A stretch of 64,000 nt of DNA from Colias croceus (taxonomy: Eukaryota > Arthropoda > Insecta > Lepidoptera > Pieridae), in the NCBI RefSeq assembly GCF_905220415.1, contig NC_059568.1, forward strand, positions 12,090,001 to 12,154,000, in the 5' to 3' direction. This document shows positions 32,494 to 44,569 of this stretch, in pieces; the first letter of the stretch is position 1, and each line of letters starts with the position of its first letter. A model generated the notes under the pieces. The model was not told where the DNA came from. It searched no databases and saw only the letters and a list, made by a program, of their open reading frames with translations. Both the position numbers and the translations under genes were made by a program.

Positions 32494-35400
32494 TAATTTT
32501 TTGTTTAGATAAATTATTCGTAGAGCCGTCTACATGACATGCATTATTATTTATGTATGATAATTTTACTTCAGTGTGGGTTAGTGAAGTTTTACTGATA
32601 ATACCTACTTATTTGCACAGGTAGGTAGTATAAGGGTCTCCGTAATGCGGGTAATTTCTCTTACCTCCCTCAGATATAATTATGGCCCCCGTTATTTTTA
32701 CATCAACGGCAAAACTTGTGCGGAAACTTTTCCCTTTAAAGTTATAATAATTTGATTTTGCCATCGCAAAATGAACACGCCGCGTTTGAGGTTGCGTTGA
32801 AGTTATTGTTTTTGAGTTTTTGCTTTGAACATGTTTCGGCTTTCACCAATTTACATGTTTTATTTTGGGTTAAACAACTGAGTGAATTGATCACTTATTA
32901 AATATTGGTTACAATCAAGAATTGTCAATTTAAACAAGGTTATTCGAATAAATATGCATTTATACAAAATAATTTGGATATTTTACTAAATACTAAAAAC
33001 AAAAAAATAATATTATAACAGTAAGCATAATCTAAAACATTTTAGCTATTATGTGTATCTGTCGTTACTTATTTCATACATCGGTTGCGGATTTTATCTA
33101 ATCGTACAGTTTTATCTTCCATAAACATATTTGAAAAGTAACGGTCATACCGATAAATGACATGCCCATGAGGCGGCTTAAGGATAATAATATAGTGAAC
33201 AGTTGAGGACGGAAATCCAAAGACAAGATATTTAGAATACGCGGTTTCTGAGTCCCATAAAAGACTTCCACGTGACGGTTAGGTACTTACCCTTGTAGAG
33301 ACTGGCTGTGGGAGTTTCTAAAAACGCAATAACGTGCAAGCTTTCACGTCACACTCAGTGATAGTGTGAGTGCATAAAGTATAAGCCTCAGGAAGCGTGA
33401 TGTCTCATAGGATTCGAGAAGATGACGACGTGCAACGTATCGCGTTGCTTAGTATCATGAATGTAACTGAAACTAATGACGTAGCTAAGGTGGATGGGCG
33501 AGCATACTGTGGCTTAAACACGATATACGGTCTGCTCGTGGAAATTAAACGCATAAAAGTTGCGTTACCTTTATGGGGCTTTACATTGGCCGTTGCAATA
33601 AACCATTTTGTGAGCACGGACTTAAAACTATACGCTAACTACTGATATATTATAATATTGTTAGTATGCAGTATTAGCGAATGTTTCATATAAATCAATG
33701 TTTTCACAAAACACTCTACTGAACAATTTTTTTTATTGATATGATTTTAACCATAGACGAGAAAATGTACCTAATTTAATGGGACAATAATATGGTCATT
33801 GACGAGGCAAATCGAATTATTCTGACGGATTACTTTTTTACATTACACCAGACTATTTAAATAAAACGTGTTAATTTATTAAGTAGTTAGTAAGTCATCT
33901 TTTAGTGATCATTATTTTCTTGTTAAAATATTATCACTATCATATATTATGTACTGCAATTTTTCATCCAGGTATTGCTAACTACACGTTAGAACCCCGT
34001 AAAGGATAACGTATATGATCAATCAATCAATAGGGGAAGACGTCTAGGGTACAATAACTACGCTGTGGTGAATTCGATACTTTTAATACAAAATAGGGTA
34101 ACTCTTCGATGAATTTATGACATTTTTGAAGTTTATTCCTAATGGAAAACAATAACATTAATTTGAAAGTGAAATAAATTTATTTGTCAACAAATTCATT
34201 TATTTTTTTATTCTTTGTGTTATGATTTGTACAATATCAATATCATTTAACACATTAAATTAATTTTAATTTTGTCAAAATCCGGCGCACCATTTGATAT
34301 GATGTGGTCTTATTTGAAACTTAACCAAATATTAAGAAAAATACAGTGTTACATATCCCTCATGTGCTTTAAATGCAATAAATATATTATTATTTATAAT
34401 AGATATATTATTCATAGCCATTTTCCTGTTAACAAAACTGTAATTTTCTACATCCTCGAGTTTATATTTCTGAAATTATAATCGTATAAAAGTTCATAAA
34501 TGCATAATAAGAAAGGAAGGACGGCAAAATATGTTTAACATATTTACATGGACTGCTTCGGTCTTGCTTTTAACATAAAAATAGTAAATAGAATTTATCG
34601 TGTACCGTATATTTATCCGATCGGGTAGCAAAACCTTAAGTTTACAATGAACATTTAGAGTTCAGTGGCATCCCTGATCGGAACGCAATGCCTAACCGGA
34701 CGCGACAGGCGACGGCGGCGTCCTGCATACTCGAGCCACAATATTGATACAGCCACATTAGCATCGCTGTAAGTATGCTTATATAGGTTGTTTGTGTCCC
34801 ACACGGTGCAACGCGCGACCCTGACGTGCTGCCGGCCGATGCGCCGACGTAAACACCAAGCAAGGTCGACCGCCTCGCGATCAATCTAGGGTTGCTAGAT
34901 ATTTGAAACATTAGCGCCTAACATTCCGTCATCTTCCTTGTGAAACTCGCAATAGCATATGGTATTGCTGCGTTTCTGGCTGGTTTCTCTAGATGTTGAA
35001 GTTGCATGATCAAAGCGGAAGTTATCATATAGGTAATGATAATTAGAAGGCGTCTCCTTTTCTATATGCAATTGGTCAATGCATATTTTTAAGACAGATT
35101 TAAAAAAAAAATGCATAATTTTTGTATCTAGTGATGAATAATATAGTCAGGTTGACAACCCTCGGTTGCTCCTACTAGTTCTGGGCTTTTTATAAATAAT
35201 TCTGTACCCGATATCGGTTTATTGTTTATACTGAACAGAACTCTTGCAATTTCTAGACGGATTGCGAAACTTAGTTGTTCATTCCAAGTTTGTAGAAACT
35301 TGTGGAGGGATCGGATAAATGTTTCACAATTTTTATTTTACTGTTCACGAGAAGCCTTTTAAAATATTTGAACAAATTGTAGAGAATGTTTATAAGGAAA

Positions 35401-36593
35401 TGAGTTTATTTGTTGATGTCGAAACTTTGGCAGCGCTTCTATTGTCAACAACTAGAATTAATTTAACAGGAAGTAACTCCATTTGATTCTAATTTTATAA
35501 GGATAAATGAGGTTACTAAGGGCCAGAAGCAGGAAAATTAAAAAGTTTACAAGTATAAAAAAAACGAATGTACAAACATCAGCCTTCAGGCCAAATTTTA
35601 AATATTTCAGCTCTATCCCTGATTCTACTCAGATTTATGAGTACATATTGTGAATCAAACAAAAAAGATAATATAATAAATAATATGTAACACAAAAAAT
35701 ATTCAACGTATATTACATGTTTCAAATTATCCATCGATTTTTGCTTTAAAATTGACAATTTTTATGCAAATAAAGATGTAAGTATAATTTTATTAGAAAA
35801 AGCTTAATGTGAGAAAGTTCACGCATATTTCCTACTTTAGCAAGAAATAGGTTCCAGAATAAACGATACTTACCAAATTAAGTATACAGAGTTTTATATT
35901 ATTATGATATTTGTAAAAACTTTTCGAATATTATGAACATAATTTTATAAAATCTTATAACTACCTCACACTTTATCACTGAGTGAGTGAATTTTACGGG
36001 AAATATCACTCTTTATAATAATATCATTTAAACCACCACAATTTCATTAGAATTCTCAAACAAATGCAAAACTAGAGGTCTCTAGTCTAGTAAAATGGAA
36101 TAAAACAAAAGGAAACTAATTAAAATGTCCATTTCAAATTATTTTCGTTCTAATGTAATGAACAAAGTTATAGGTGTGCTGCATTGAATTTCAGTAACTA
36201 CTTTATTATTGTATACACTAGATGAAATAGTAATGATACAATGTTTTCGCTTGCAATTTATTAATTATTTTATACCATTCCTGTTCAATGAAGTTGAATC
36301 GAATATTTTCATTATCAGTTTTCTACCTAAATGAAGTCACCGGGCTGTGACAGTCTGTTTTCCCAGATAAGGCTCGGAATGAAACTAGTTCATACTTTTT
36401 TATATTATTTTTGTTGTATTTCTACTATCTTTATATTTTGAAAAGCAAAGATCTTTCTCGTTTATATTGTAGGCAACTAATATTAAGAAGTAGGTATGCG
36501 ATAAGCATAGGTAACAATATATTTTGGATAACTGTGGATAATGTTCTTGGTTGGACAGTTATACCTGTATTTAGATTAAGTTTTATTGTACAA
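32494..36593. other. Non-coding, AT-rich interval
   Basis: No gene supported. Plus-strand frame 33397-33645 and minus-strand frame 34642-34911 have mixed base composition but no recognised motif, splice context or start context; the latter sits in a modestly GC-rich patch around 34,680-34,890. Confidence 0.35.
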
Positions 36594-36827
36594 CTAGCTG
36601 TTGCCCGCAGCTTCGCTTGCGTGGAAAAGATAAATTTTCATGGTATAAGTTTTCATCCCCTATTTTACCCCTTTAGGAGATGAATTTTCTAAAATCCTTT
36701 CTTAGGGGACGCCTACGTTATGACATCTACCTGCATGCCAAATTTCAGCCCGATACGTCCAGTGGTTTGGGCTGTGCGTTGATAGATCACTATATCAGTC
36801 ACCTTTGAGTTTTATATATAATATAGA
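36594..36827 (-). mobile_element. Helitron-like short element
   Basis: CTAGCTGTTGCCCGCAGCTT at the left and the complement of TCTATATTATATATAAAACT at the right bound a 234-bp non-coding unit with the same termini logic as the other CTAG-ended copies. Confidence 0.7.
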
Positions 36828-37523
36828 TTAACCACTGTTCTGCTGTTTATTATCGCTGATAAAAATAAATAAATAAAAAAATAACTTTATAAGTACGTCT
36901 CTTTTTCAATCAATATTAAGCTAGCTTTCAACAGTGTCTTGCCTATTATATTGCTAAACTCTGGTAGATAATTGTAAAGAAATTAACTGAAATTCCAGTG
37001 TAGCTCTTTTATTAATTTTGACTTTGATAGTAGTAAAATTTTTGTTAATTAATTAATTGTTAGAAGGTATCGCTTTTGTGTCCATTATGATAGTAGAACA
37101 GATTCTTTGTAAGGTACGTAGGTATTCTTTGAGTCTATTTTTCATGAAAATGATTTGATATAAGTTTGATTTCGCAAAGAACCATTGTTCGTTTTTTTCC
37201 TTCGTTTTGTCGAAAAGTATAAAGGAATTTTCTTCGTTATGGATTTTTCCACTACAACCAGTTGCTAAGGGGAGGGCTTATTCCTTAGAAATGTGATATA
37301 AAAATGGAACTCAAATGGAGCAAATAATAAAGGCATAGAAAATATCTTGAAAATAATGATTACACCTTCAAATATAGCTGAAATATAACTCGTCGGAGAA
37401 GGCTTTTCACTAAAATAACTGCACTTAAATAGACGTGTCTGCCGCTGTCCGATCTAGGACGGCGTAGATATCTACACATTTTAATAAGACTATTGTGGGT
37501 AAGAAGACGAAACCAAAAACATA

Positions 37524-37713
37524 TCTATACTAATATTATAAAGCTGAAGAGTTTGTTTGTTTGAACGCGCTAATCTCAGAACCTACTGGTCCGATTTGAA
37601 AAATTCTTTCAGTGTTAGATAGCCCATCCAGGAAGGCTATAGGCTATATTATATCATCACGCTACGGCCAACAGGACCGGAGCCACACGGGTGAAACCGC
37701 GGATCGCAGCTAG
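37524..37713 (+). mobile_element. Helitron-like short element, plus orientation
   Basis: TCTATACTAATATTATAAAG after A at the left and CGCAGCTAG before T at the right. Body matches 22578-22774 (GAAGAGTTTGTTTGTTTGAA, CACGCTACGGCCAACAGG). 190 bp, no coding. A weaker CTAG-ended tail (GCGAACCCGCGACTCGCGAG...GATAGCTAG) lies 265 bp downstream, ending near 37980. Confidence 0.8.
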
Positions 37714-38408
37714 TGATAAAATAAAATTGTTGATGGCAACTCATCAGTTGTATTTGGGTACAATGTTATAAACCCTAATTAAGTGTAAGATATAATTCTG
37801 CACCTTTAGTTTAGAATTTTCACTAATATTATAATGTAAGTAACGTACGAAAGTAACTCTAAATATAGTATGTAGTTTCAGATCCGACAAAGGACGTAAG
37901 TAGTACATGTAGAAATCGGAACTATTCGAGATTTTCTTTTACAACGCAAGCGAACCCGCGACTCGCGAGTGGATAGCTAGTAAAAAAATATAGTCAATAA
38001 TTGAACTCAGCTGAGCTTTGTATCCTAAATGCAAAGGTCAACCTGTTAACTGTTATTTGAAATGCAACTAACTTGCTGTTGACTCACGTGTATTCCAAAA
38101 CAACGGGAATATTGTGAATAGCTCTTCGTTGTTAACGTATTTTCAGCTCCAACAACACACCACGTAATTCTATTAACGCGCAACAATGGACGTCCAATCT
38201 CTGTCATATGGGCTTGTTTTCAAATGTACAATAGTAATCTGCATTCTGCGTTGTTAGCTGAAGTGTTAATTCCTCACCATTTGTTGCAGATTTTGTAATC
38301 TATATTGATATTATAGGAACTGCTAGTTCTTTTTGAAAAATCATTCATTGTTAGGAAATCCATTTATTTAGGAAAGCTATAAGGCTATAGTATCTATCAT
38401 CACTTATA

Positions 38409-38592
38409 ATACCACAAGAGCTTCAAAATTATCGGGTATTTTCCGATAGGTTCGTTGCAAACAAATGAAGGAGTCAAGTTTTTACACACGAGCGCGAAGC
38501 GCGAGTGATTTTTCCTGAAAAACTTGACGACTTTATTTGTTTGCAGGGAACCTTGAGGGAAATGCCAGATAATTTTGAAGCTCGTGTGGTAT
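38409..38592. repeat. 184-bp foldback element
   Basis: ATACCACAAGAGCTTCAAAA and the complement at the right edge (TTTTGAAGCTCGTGTGGTAT) begin imperfect arms of about 85 bp that meet at AAGTTTTT/AAAAACTT around GCGCGAAGCGCGAGTG. No target duplication seen; the unit may be part of a longer repeat to about 38,800. Confidence 0.7.
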
Positions 38593-39586
38593 TCGGGGGA
38601 TTATTTTTCCGTCCCAAAATGTCGGCCAATTATTTCACAATTGAATTCAACCTGTCAGTTTGACGTCAACGACCAGAGAAAATTTTCAAAAAATTATCAG
38701 TATAATGCCATGTAGGTTGTACCACGTGATGTCGAATGGTGCAATTCTATTGGTCGATATTTGGGTCGGATAAATAATCAGCTTAAAACCAATAGTAACG
38801 GAGAAATGCGGGTAAAACCACAGGGCACAGCAATTAATTGATATAGAGATCAGGGTACGAATGAGAATAATAAAACCTAAAGAAGACGGTGCTTAATTGT
38901 TATTTGTTTTGTATTATATAATAACAATTCCACAGCGCTGAAAGAAGTCATTTTCCTGAATGAATAAATGTTTGAGCTTCATAATTGTTTTGCTGGGCCT
39001 TGAAGGATCTTTTACATAATATTTGTTAACTAGAAGGTAGGGAGTAAACTGTGTTTAGTATTTACAATTAAAAAAAATAGTAAGATATTTTGTTAATGAC
39101 TATCTGAAATAAATAATACCTACTTAATGCAAATACAAAATTTATACAAAAAATATAATAAAGGTATTAGATAAGATTAAATACAGGTTCATAATATTCA
39201 ATAGGGCAAGACTTTCACAAAGGAAAGAAGTAAAGTTGGCGTGACTTTAGATTTAAAAGCAACACGTAACTCGGTTAGACGCTAGAGAGAAATAAACCGC
39301 GAGAGAACTGAATTAGCACTAATTGTGTTGAACTGCTGGGGTTTACGTTACTGATGTTGAAGTGGTTACACCTACTTGCGCTCTGCTTTCATTCTTAATT
39401 CACTCTGTAGTTTAATATTTATTTTTTATCACGCTATCGTGCATATTTCTATGATTCCTTGAATCCTTGTCGTAATTAGTCCGTTATGTTGACTCTTTAT
39501 TTAGTTTATTTCCTCTTTGTGTAACATAACTACTGTATACATTTAACTATATCGAATGGGTGATTTCTTAGTATCAAAATATTTTT

Positions 39587-39734
39587 AAAGTGAAACTTTT
39601 ATTACATCGTCTCAAACTTTTTGGTCTGTGTAGCGCATGTATATGTCGCGTGACGCACGATACGTACGATAATTATCGTACAAATACGATAATTTTTAGT
39701 TAAATGTCTATAGTGTGAAAAAAAGTTTCACTTT
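39587..39734. repeat. Short inverted-repeat element (148 bp)
   Basis: AAAGTGAAACTTTT at the left and AAAAGTTTCACTTT at the right are perfect complements; the centre carries an 18-bp palindrome GTACGATAATTATCGTAC (39664-39681). No clear target duplication. Confidence 0.6.
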
Positions 39735-39898
39735 TACCGTGGTTTCATAAAACCACACGACATTTTTTTGTACATTATTTGCTTTTTGCGTATTTTTAGA
39801 GTTCATAGAATCTTATTCGGACAGGGCGTAGATAGAAACTGCAAAGAAATATAAAAAAAAATTAAGATATTTAATGATCAGAAAATATGTTTTACTAA

Positions 39899-40041
39899 GG
39901 GCTGATTTTTCAATCCTTGGTTAAAACTTATTCATCGAATAACGTATTAGACTACCATTTCAAAAATATATTAAAATTAAAATGTTCGTGTAATACATTA
40001 TTGGACGGATAAATTTTAACCAAGGATTGAAAAATCGGCGC
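39899..40041. mobile_element. 143-bp MITE with TAA target duplication
   Basis: GGGCTGATTTTTCAATCCTT at the left is matched by the complement of GCGCCGATTTTTCAATCCTT at the right; similarity runs about 45 bp. TAA is present at 39896-39898 and 40042-40044. A TWA duplication suggests PIF/Harbinger. It is a different family from the MITE at 3816. Confidence 0.8.
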
Positions 40042-40509
40042 TAAAAACAATATTTTTTTATGTTCCTATATTCAAATACTGAAATTTTATGTTACGGTTC
40101 TGTGTCATAAATTTTCTTTCTTTGCCGACCTTAAATTCATGATTGTATTATATGTAGGTATATGAAGTTCAGATGAGAGGAACACAGGTAGTAACACAAT
40201 TGAGACGTACTAAGCTTGGATACGCGTAAGTTTCCTCACCCTCATGCCTCAGACTGTTACAGAATCATAATAGCGCGGAACAATGAACATCAATTACTTT
40301 AGCTGAATGAATTGAAAATGTTTATCAAGACGATAACGAAAGATAAGGAGAAATTAAAGAGTTTTTATGATAAAACGGGGAAATTCCCTTGGATGAGAAA
40401 TGTCTCGTAACAAAATTGCAAATTATCATGAATTACTTAAGTTTGCATAATCCTTTACAGTTTATGTCATATTTAATGTATTAAAAACATCGATTAAGTT
40501 TATGTTAAA

Positions 40510-40684
40510 CTAGCGGTCCGCCCCGGCTTCTCCCGTGGTAGGTACATATTTCGCAATAAAAGGTAGCCTATGTCCTTTCTCGGGTATCATAATATATACC
40601 AAATTTCATGCAAATTGGTTCAGTAGTTTAGGCGTGATTGAGTAACAGACAGAGTTACTTTCGCATTTATAATATTAGTAAGGA
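40510..40684 (-). mobile_element. Helitron-like short element
   Basis: CTAGCGGTCCGCCCCGGCTT at the left; right end reads ATTTATAATATTAGTAAGGA, complement of the usual start with one change. Body (ATTTCGCAATAAAAGGTAGC, AAATTTCATGCAAATTGGTT) matches 59542-59724. Confidence 0.75.
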
Positions 40685-41125
40685 TAAAGAGTTGAAAGGC
40701 CCGTTACCCAATTGGTAACAAGGTTCGGCACAAAAAAGTTCTTAGTCCGCTTTTTCCAGCGACTCGGCTGAATCGCCGCAGGCTCACTGCTGCGTGAGTT
40801 CATGCGTTCCCACGCTCAATTTTCCTGTACTTTTTTGACTAAAATTAACGACGTGTTTTTAACCAAGCATTTTTCAGTAAAAAGTTGTAAAAAGTTTTCA
40901 AGACCTTTGCTTCATTCAAATATTTTATTTTGTTACCGATTGTGTAACTGCTGCTTATTTATATTAGCAAGGCAAAGAATTTACAACGTGACAAATGAAA
41001 CGGATGTTAAGTAATGTTTATTTCATTAAACTGAAATTTCATTTAAGTATCAAGGTATTTTAAATATTGTGGAAGTTTACAACAGATTAATTAATTATTA
41101 TTGTTTAATACCTATACATAATACA

Positions 41126-41230
41126 GACGACCTGATCAAAGTGGCGGGGAGCCGCTGGAGTCAGGCCGCTGGTGATCGGTCGTTATGGAAATCTTTGGGG
41201 GAGGCTTATGTCCTGCAGTGGACGTCTTAA
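41126..41230 (+). pseudogene. C-terminal tail of an RTE-type LINE reverse transcriptase
   Basis: The frame DDLIKVAGSRWSQAAGDRSL continues WKSLGEAYVLQWTS and stops at TAA 41228-41230. This is the familiar C-terminus of lepidopteran RTE-clade LINE ORFs, where the usual wording is close to GEAYVQQWTS. Only the last 34 codons remain, as expected of a 5'-truncated LINE insertion. About 25 bp of GGAAC repeats follow before the Helitron-like unit begins. Confidence 0.7.
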
Positions 41231-41255
41231 AAGGCTGGAACGGAACGGAACGGAA

Positions 41256-41860
41256 TATACATATAATAAATCTGTAGAAGGGACAATTCTGAACATTGAA
41301 AATATTGAAAAAAAACGACGTGTGGCACTCGGGGACTGCCGCGGTAAAGCTATTGCATACTATGCCTTCAAGCCACACCTCCACTCGTCGGAGTGGGGAG
41401 CGTGAGGTTTTTTCGTTACGGAATTTCTCGATTTGGTCCCCGCGCTCAAGGCCCGCGATAGAAGCTATGCAATAGCTTAAAAGAAAAGCAGGGGGTGTTA
41501 CTGGATCGATACAAAACCCAAATATGTGATTAAAAAACATTTTGTCTGTCTGTCTCTCTGTATATTCAGACATCACGTGAAAACTAACAGTTCGATTTCG
41601 ATGAAACTTGGTATAATTATATACCTTATTATCCGAAAAATACGTAGAAAAAAAATCTTAATTTTTCAGTTTTATCCATAGACGTTCGAAAATATTGAAA
41701 AAATTAACAGCAGGGGGTGTTACTGGATCGATACCAAACCCAAATATGTGATTAAGTTTTTTTTTATAAGATGTGATTGTCAGAGTTACTCAAAATGGAG
41801 AAATAAACCATCCACGCGAAGAAAGACATCCGCGCGGACGGAGTCACGGGCGGAAGCTAG
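41256..41860 (+). mobile_element. Helitron-like element, long subtype, with internal duplication
   Basis: Starts with TATACATATAATAAATCTGT and ends GGGCGGAAGCTAG before TT. The phrase starting AGCAGGGGGTGTTACTGGAT is present twice, at 41488 and 41709, each followed by about 28 more shared bases. A block at 41318-41480 absent from the 24919 copy contains GCTATTGCATACTATGCCTT and an inverted echo of it (GAAGCTATGCAATAGC). No coding capacity. Confidence 0.7.
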
Positions 41861-41973
41861 TTGTTTAATAAAATTCATTAAAACTCGTCAGCAAAATAAG
41901 TAAAGCGGGCTTATTTTAATTTATACGTGTATTTGTTACAACCAACAAGGCTATTAATTTCAAGTTCGGCTTG

Positions 41974-41975
<2 letters not shown>

Positions 41976-42010
<35 letters not shown>
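41976..42010. repeat. (AT)n microsatellite
   Basis: About 17 AT units in a row following GATATT. Confidence 0.95.
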
Positions 42011-42015
<5 letters not shown>

Positions 42016-44560
42016 GTTTTAAAGTTTTAATTAATTTTTTTTATTCTCAGCATTTTCGTGTATACAGTAATCAAAGTGAATCAAAGTATCACTGACAGTT
42101 TGACATGTTGCAGTATTCTGTACTATACAATTTTAATTCTATTAACCGAACAAGTAGATTCAGTTACCACCAGAATGTACTGTATTTGCTTGCACGTTTT
42201 TATATTTTACCACGCTGATCACTTTTCAGATAAATTGATCTTTATAATGACGATTTAAAATATTTCTTCTCTTTACTGTAATGAATTTTCCAGAAAGAGA
42301 GTCCAATATATTTCCGTCATTTGATAAATAGTTATACACTATCTTTGTTACAAATTCACAGTTTTGTTGAAACACATAGGTGAGTACATATTATATTTCA
42401 TAGCGACGATACTTTCAAAGCTGATGCTTTTTTTTGTTCGATTTCAATCGCGAATCCACAAACGAAAATAGAGACTAAAATTTGGAAAATATTCACGTTT
42501 TGTAGAGCACTCCATAGGAATAAAACAATTTGATCCTCTCTGTTTAAATACTCGTACTTCATGAAAAATCTTTTTTCATACACTGAACAAATGTTAGGTC
42601 GTGCTTCAATTACTTTTTTATCTCTTCTTGTTTATTTGTGTAACAATTAATGGTAAACCTCAAATAAATAAATAAATATACCTACTTTAATACCTGTTAT
42701 CTAGCACTGCTTTATCGAAATATTATTAAGTACCTATTTATATTAAGCTTTGGGTTATACATATATAAATAACCCCTTCTAATATTCGTAAACGTATTTT
42801 TAAATTTTGGGCATTAATGTAGAAACTTGTACAATTTATCGAAATTATCGTATTTTAGAAGTATAATTAAATAATTCAGTACCAAACAGTTGAATCATAA
42901 CTATAATTATTATTTATTGAGCGTGAGATAGTAAGGAATTTTAAGATATGTACAATCTATTAGGCTTGGCTATTTAGTATGGTAGCGGTGGAGAATGCAG
43001 CGCGACCAGTTGAGGCGATGTTCGGTGCAGAAGTATTCACAACGTTGTTCCCATAACTGTTGGCTGCATTTATGCTTTTAACGTTCCAGTGTTTTATTGT
43101 CATTAATTCAATCAATTTCTATAAGAAATTGTTAAGGTGATACAAGTTGATTATTGCTATACCTACTCATACGTGAACATTGTTGCATATTACATTTTTT
43201 CACGTTTAATCGGGTGTACATAATCATCAATTCTTTGGATATCCATTAAATAACAAAATGATCGAGTCTTTAAGAATAAATAACAATAGTAAACTTTATA
43301 AATATAACAGGAACTAGCTAAATTTAGGAAGAATAGTTTCTGTTACCTTGTAAACCTACAATAATGAATGTGTCCTAAAGATGAGATGGATTCGAAGTTC
43401 GAACCCACATAGCTCTCTCTTCCCCATGAAATGTAGCTCTATGAAGTCGGCTAAAAACATTCCCAATTGATTAATTTTGAACAGATAATATATTGTAGAG
43501 TTGTCATATTCCATATCTATTTGTGGTCTCGTCCAGACTCTATAGTGTTCACATAAAAGTTGTACTCCACAAAGTAGCATCAGTGGACATGATTGTAATG
43601 AAACACTTGTTTGCTATTGGTTTTATTCAGCTTTATGAATATTTGCCTTTTCGTTCATGCTATGTTTGCTGTGGTTATGAGTGTTTAATGTTGTATGATG
43701 AATTGATGAATATTGTCGTCGAATAAACAGTATGCGTTTTACTAATTTTTCTATTATAAATGGACGAGACTTGCGTTTTCGCTCGAGTACATAGTAACGA
43801 TATGCATGTAGGTCTCTCGTACCAACGGTTTCCTTTCCGTGGTGACCGTTACTGACAGCTAGCCTTTATATTGTCGATGTGGCTAAAGTGCCGTACTTAA
43901 ATTAATATGTGTCTGGCGTAATGGTTAGCATCACATTAGTATGTGTCTCCGGGTCATTTGCCACTCGATTGACTTGAGAAATATTTGACTGACCGCACTT
44001 CTACGAAATGATCGCTCACCCGAAACACGATATTGATGGCTCTAGCGACACGAATACTCATACATACATATTAAGGCTTTCAAACATTTCTCCGAGATTT
44101 CTTCTGTACAACGAAGTATAGGACCTGAATCGATTAATCGATCTAATTTGAAGTAGGCACTACAGACGAGTCCAAATCGTTCAGTGCCGTAAACGAACTT
44201 AAATAGTTTCTAATAAAATGTCTTAGTAATTCCATTTAAATATTTTTGGTGAGAAAAATCAGAACCGGTTTTTCAAAATGAATATTTGGTTTGTTATCGC
44301 TCTTCGAAATTCGAAGGAATGTGGTCCGTTTAAAAATCGTAATATACGGAGATGAGGTCAACACGCGTTGTGGTTGTTTGATAGGAGATTCATAAAAAGC
44401 TTAGTTATTAAGTAATTCTTCTATACTAATATGTTAATGCGGTAAATTGCCGAGCATTTATTTATCATGTTATATAACTGATTTATTTAAAAAAAAAATA
44501 ATTATTTATGTTGCTAAATTCTGGATTTAGACATTCTATATAGTATATTCAGGTGACGTG
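42011..44560. other. Non-coding interval
   Basis: No supported gene. A tRNA-like phrase at about 43916 is discussed among rejected items. Confidence 0.35.
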
Positions 44561-44569
44561 TTAATTATT

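Noticed and set aside
33397..33645. 82-codon plus-strand frame starting MMSHRIREDDD
   Set aside because: No family, no splice context, and an overlapping opposite frame of similar length; chance cannot be excluded.
41136..41576. 146-codon minus-strand frame
   Set aside because: It crosses a LINE tail and a Helitron-like element antisense; a shadow.
43913..43990. tRNA-like phrase GGCGTAATGGTTAGCAT
   Set aside because: It resembles a tRNA A box, but no GGTTCGA B box or acceptor stem follows at the right distance. A decayed SINE head is possible but not supportable.
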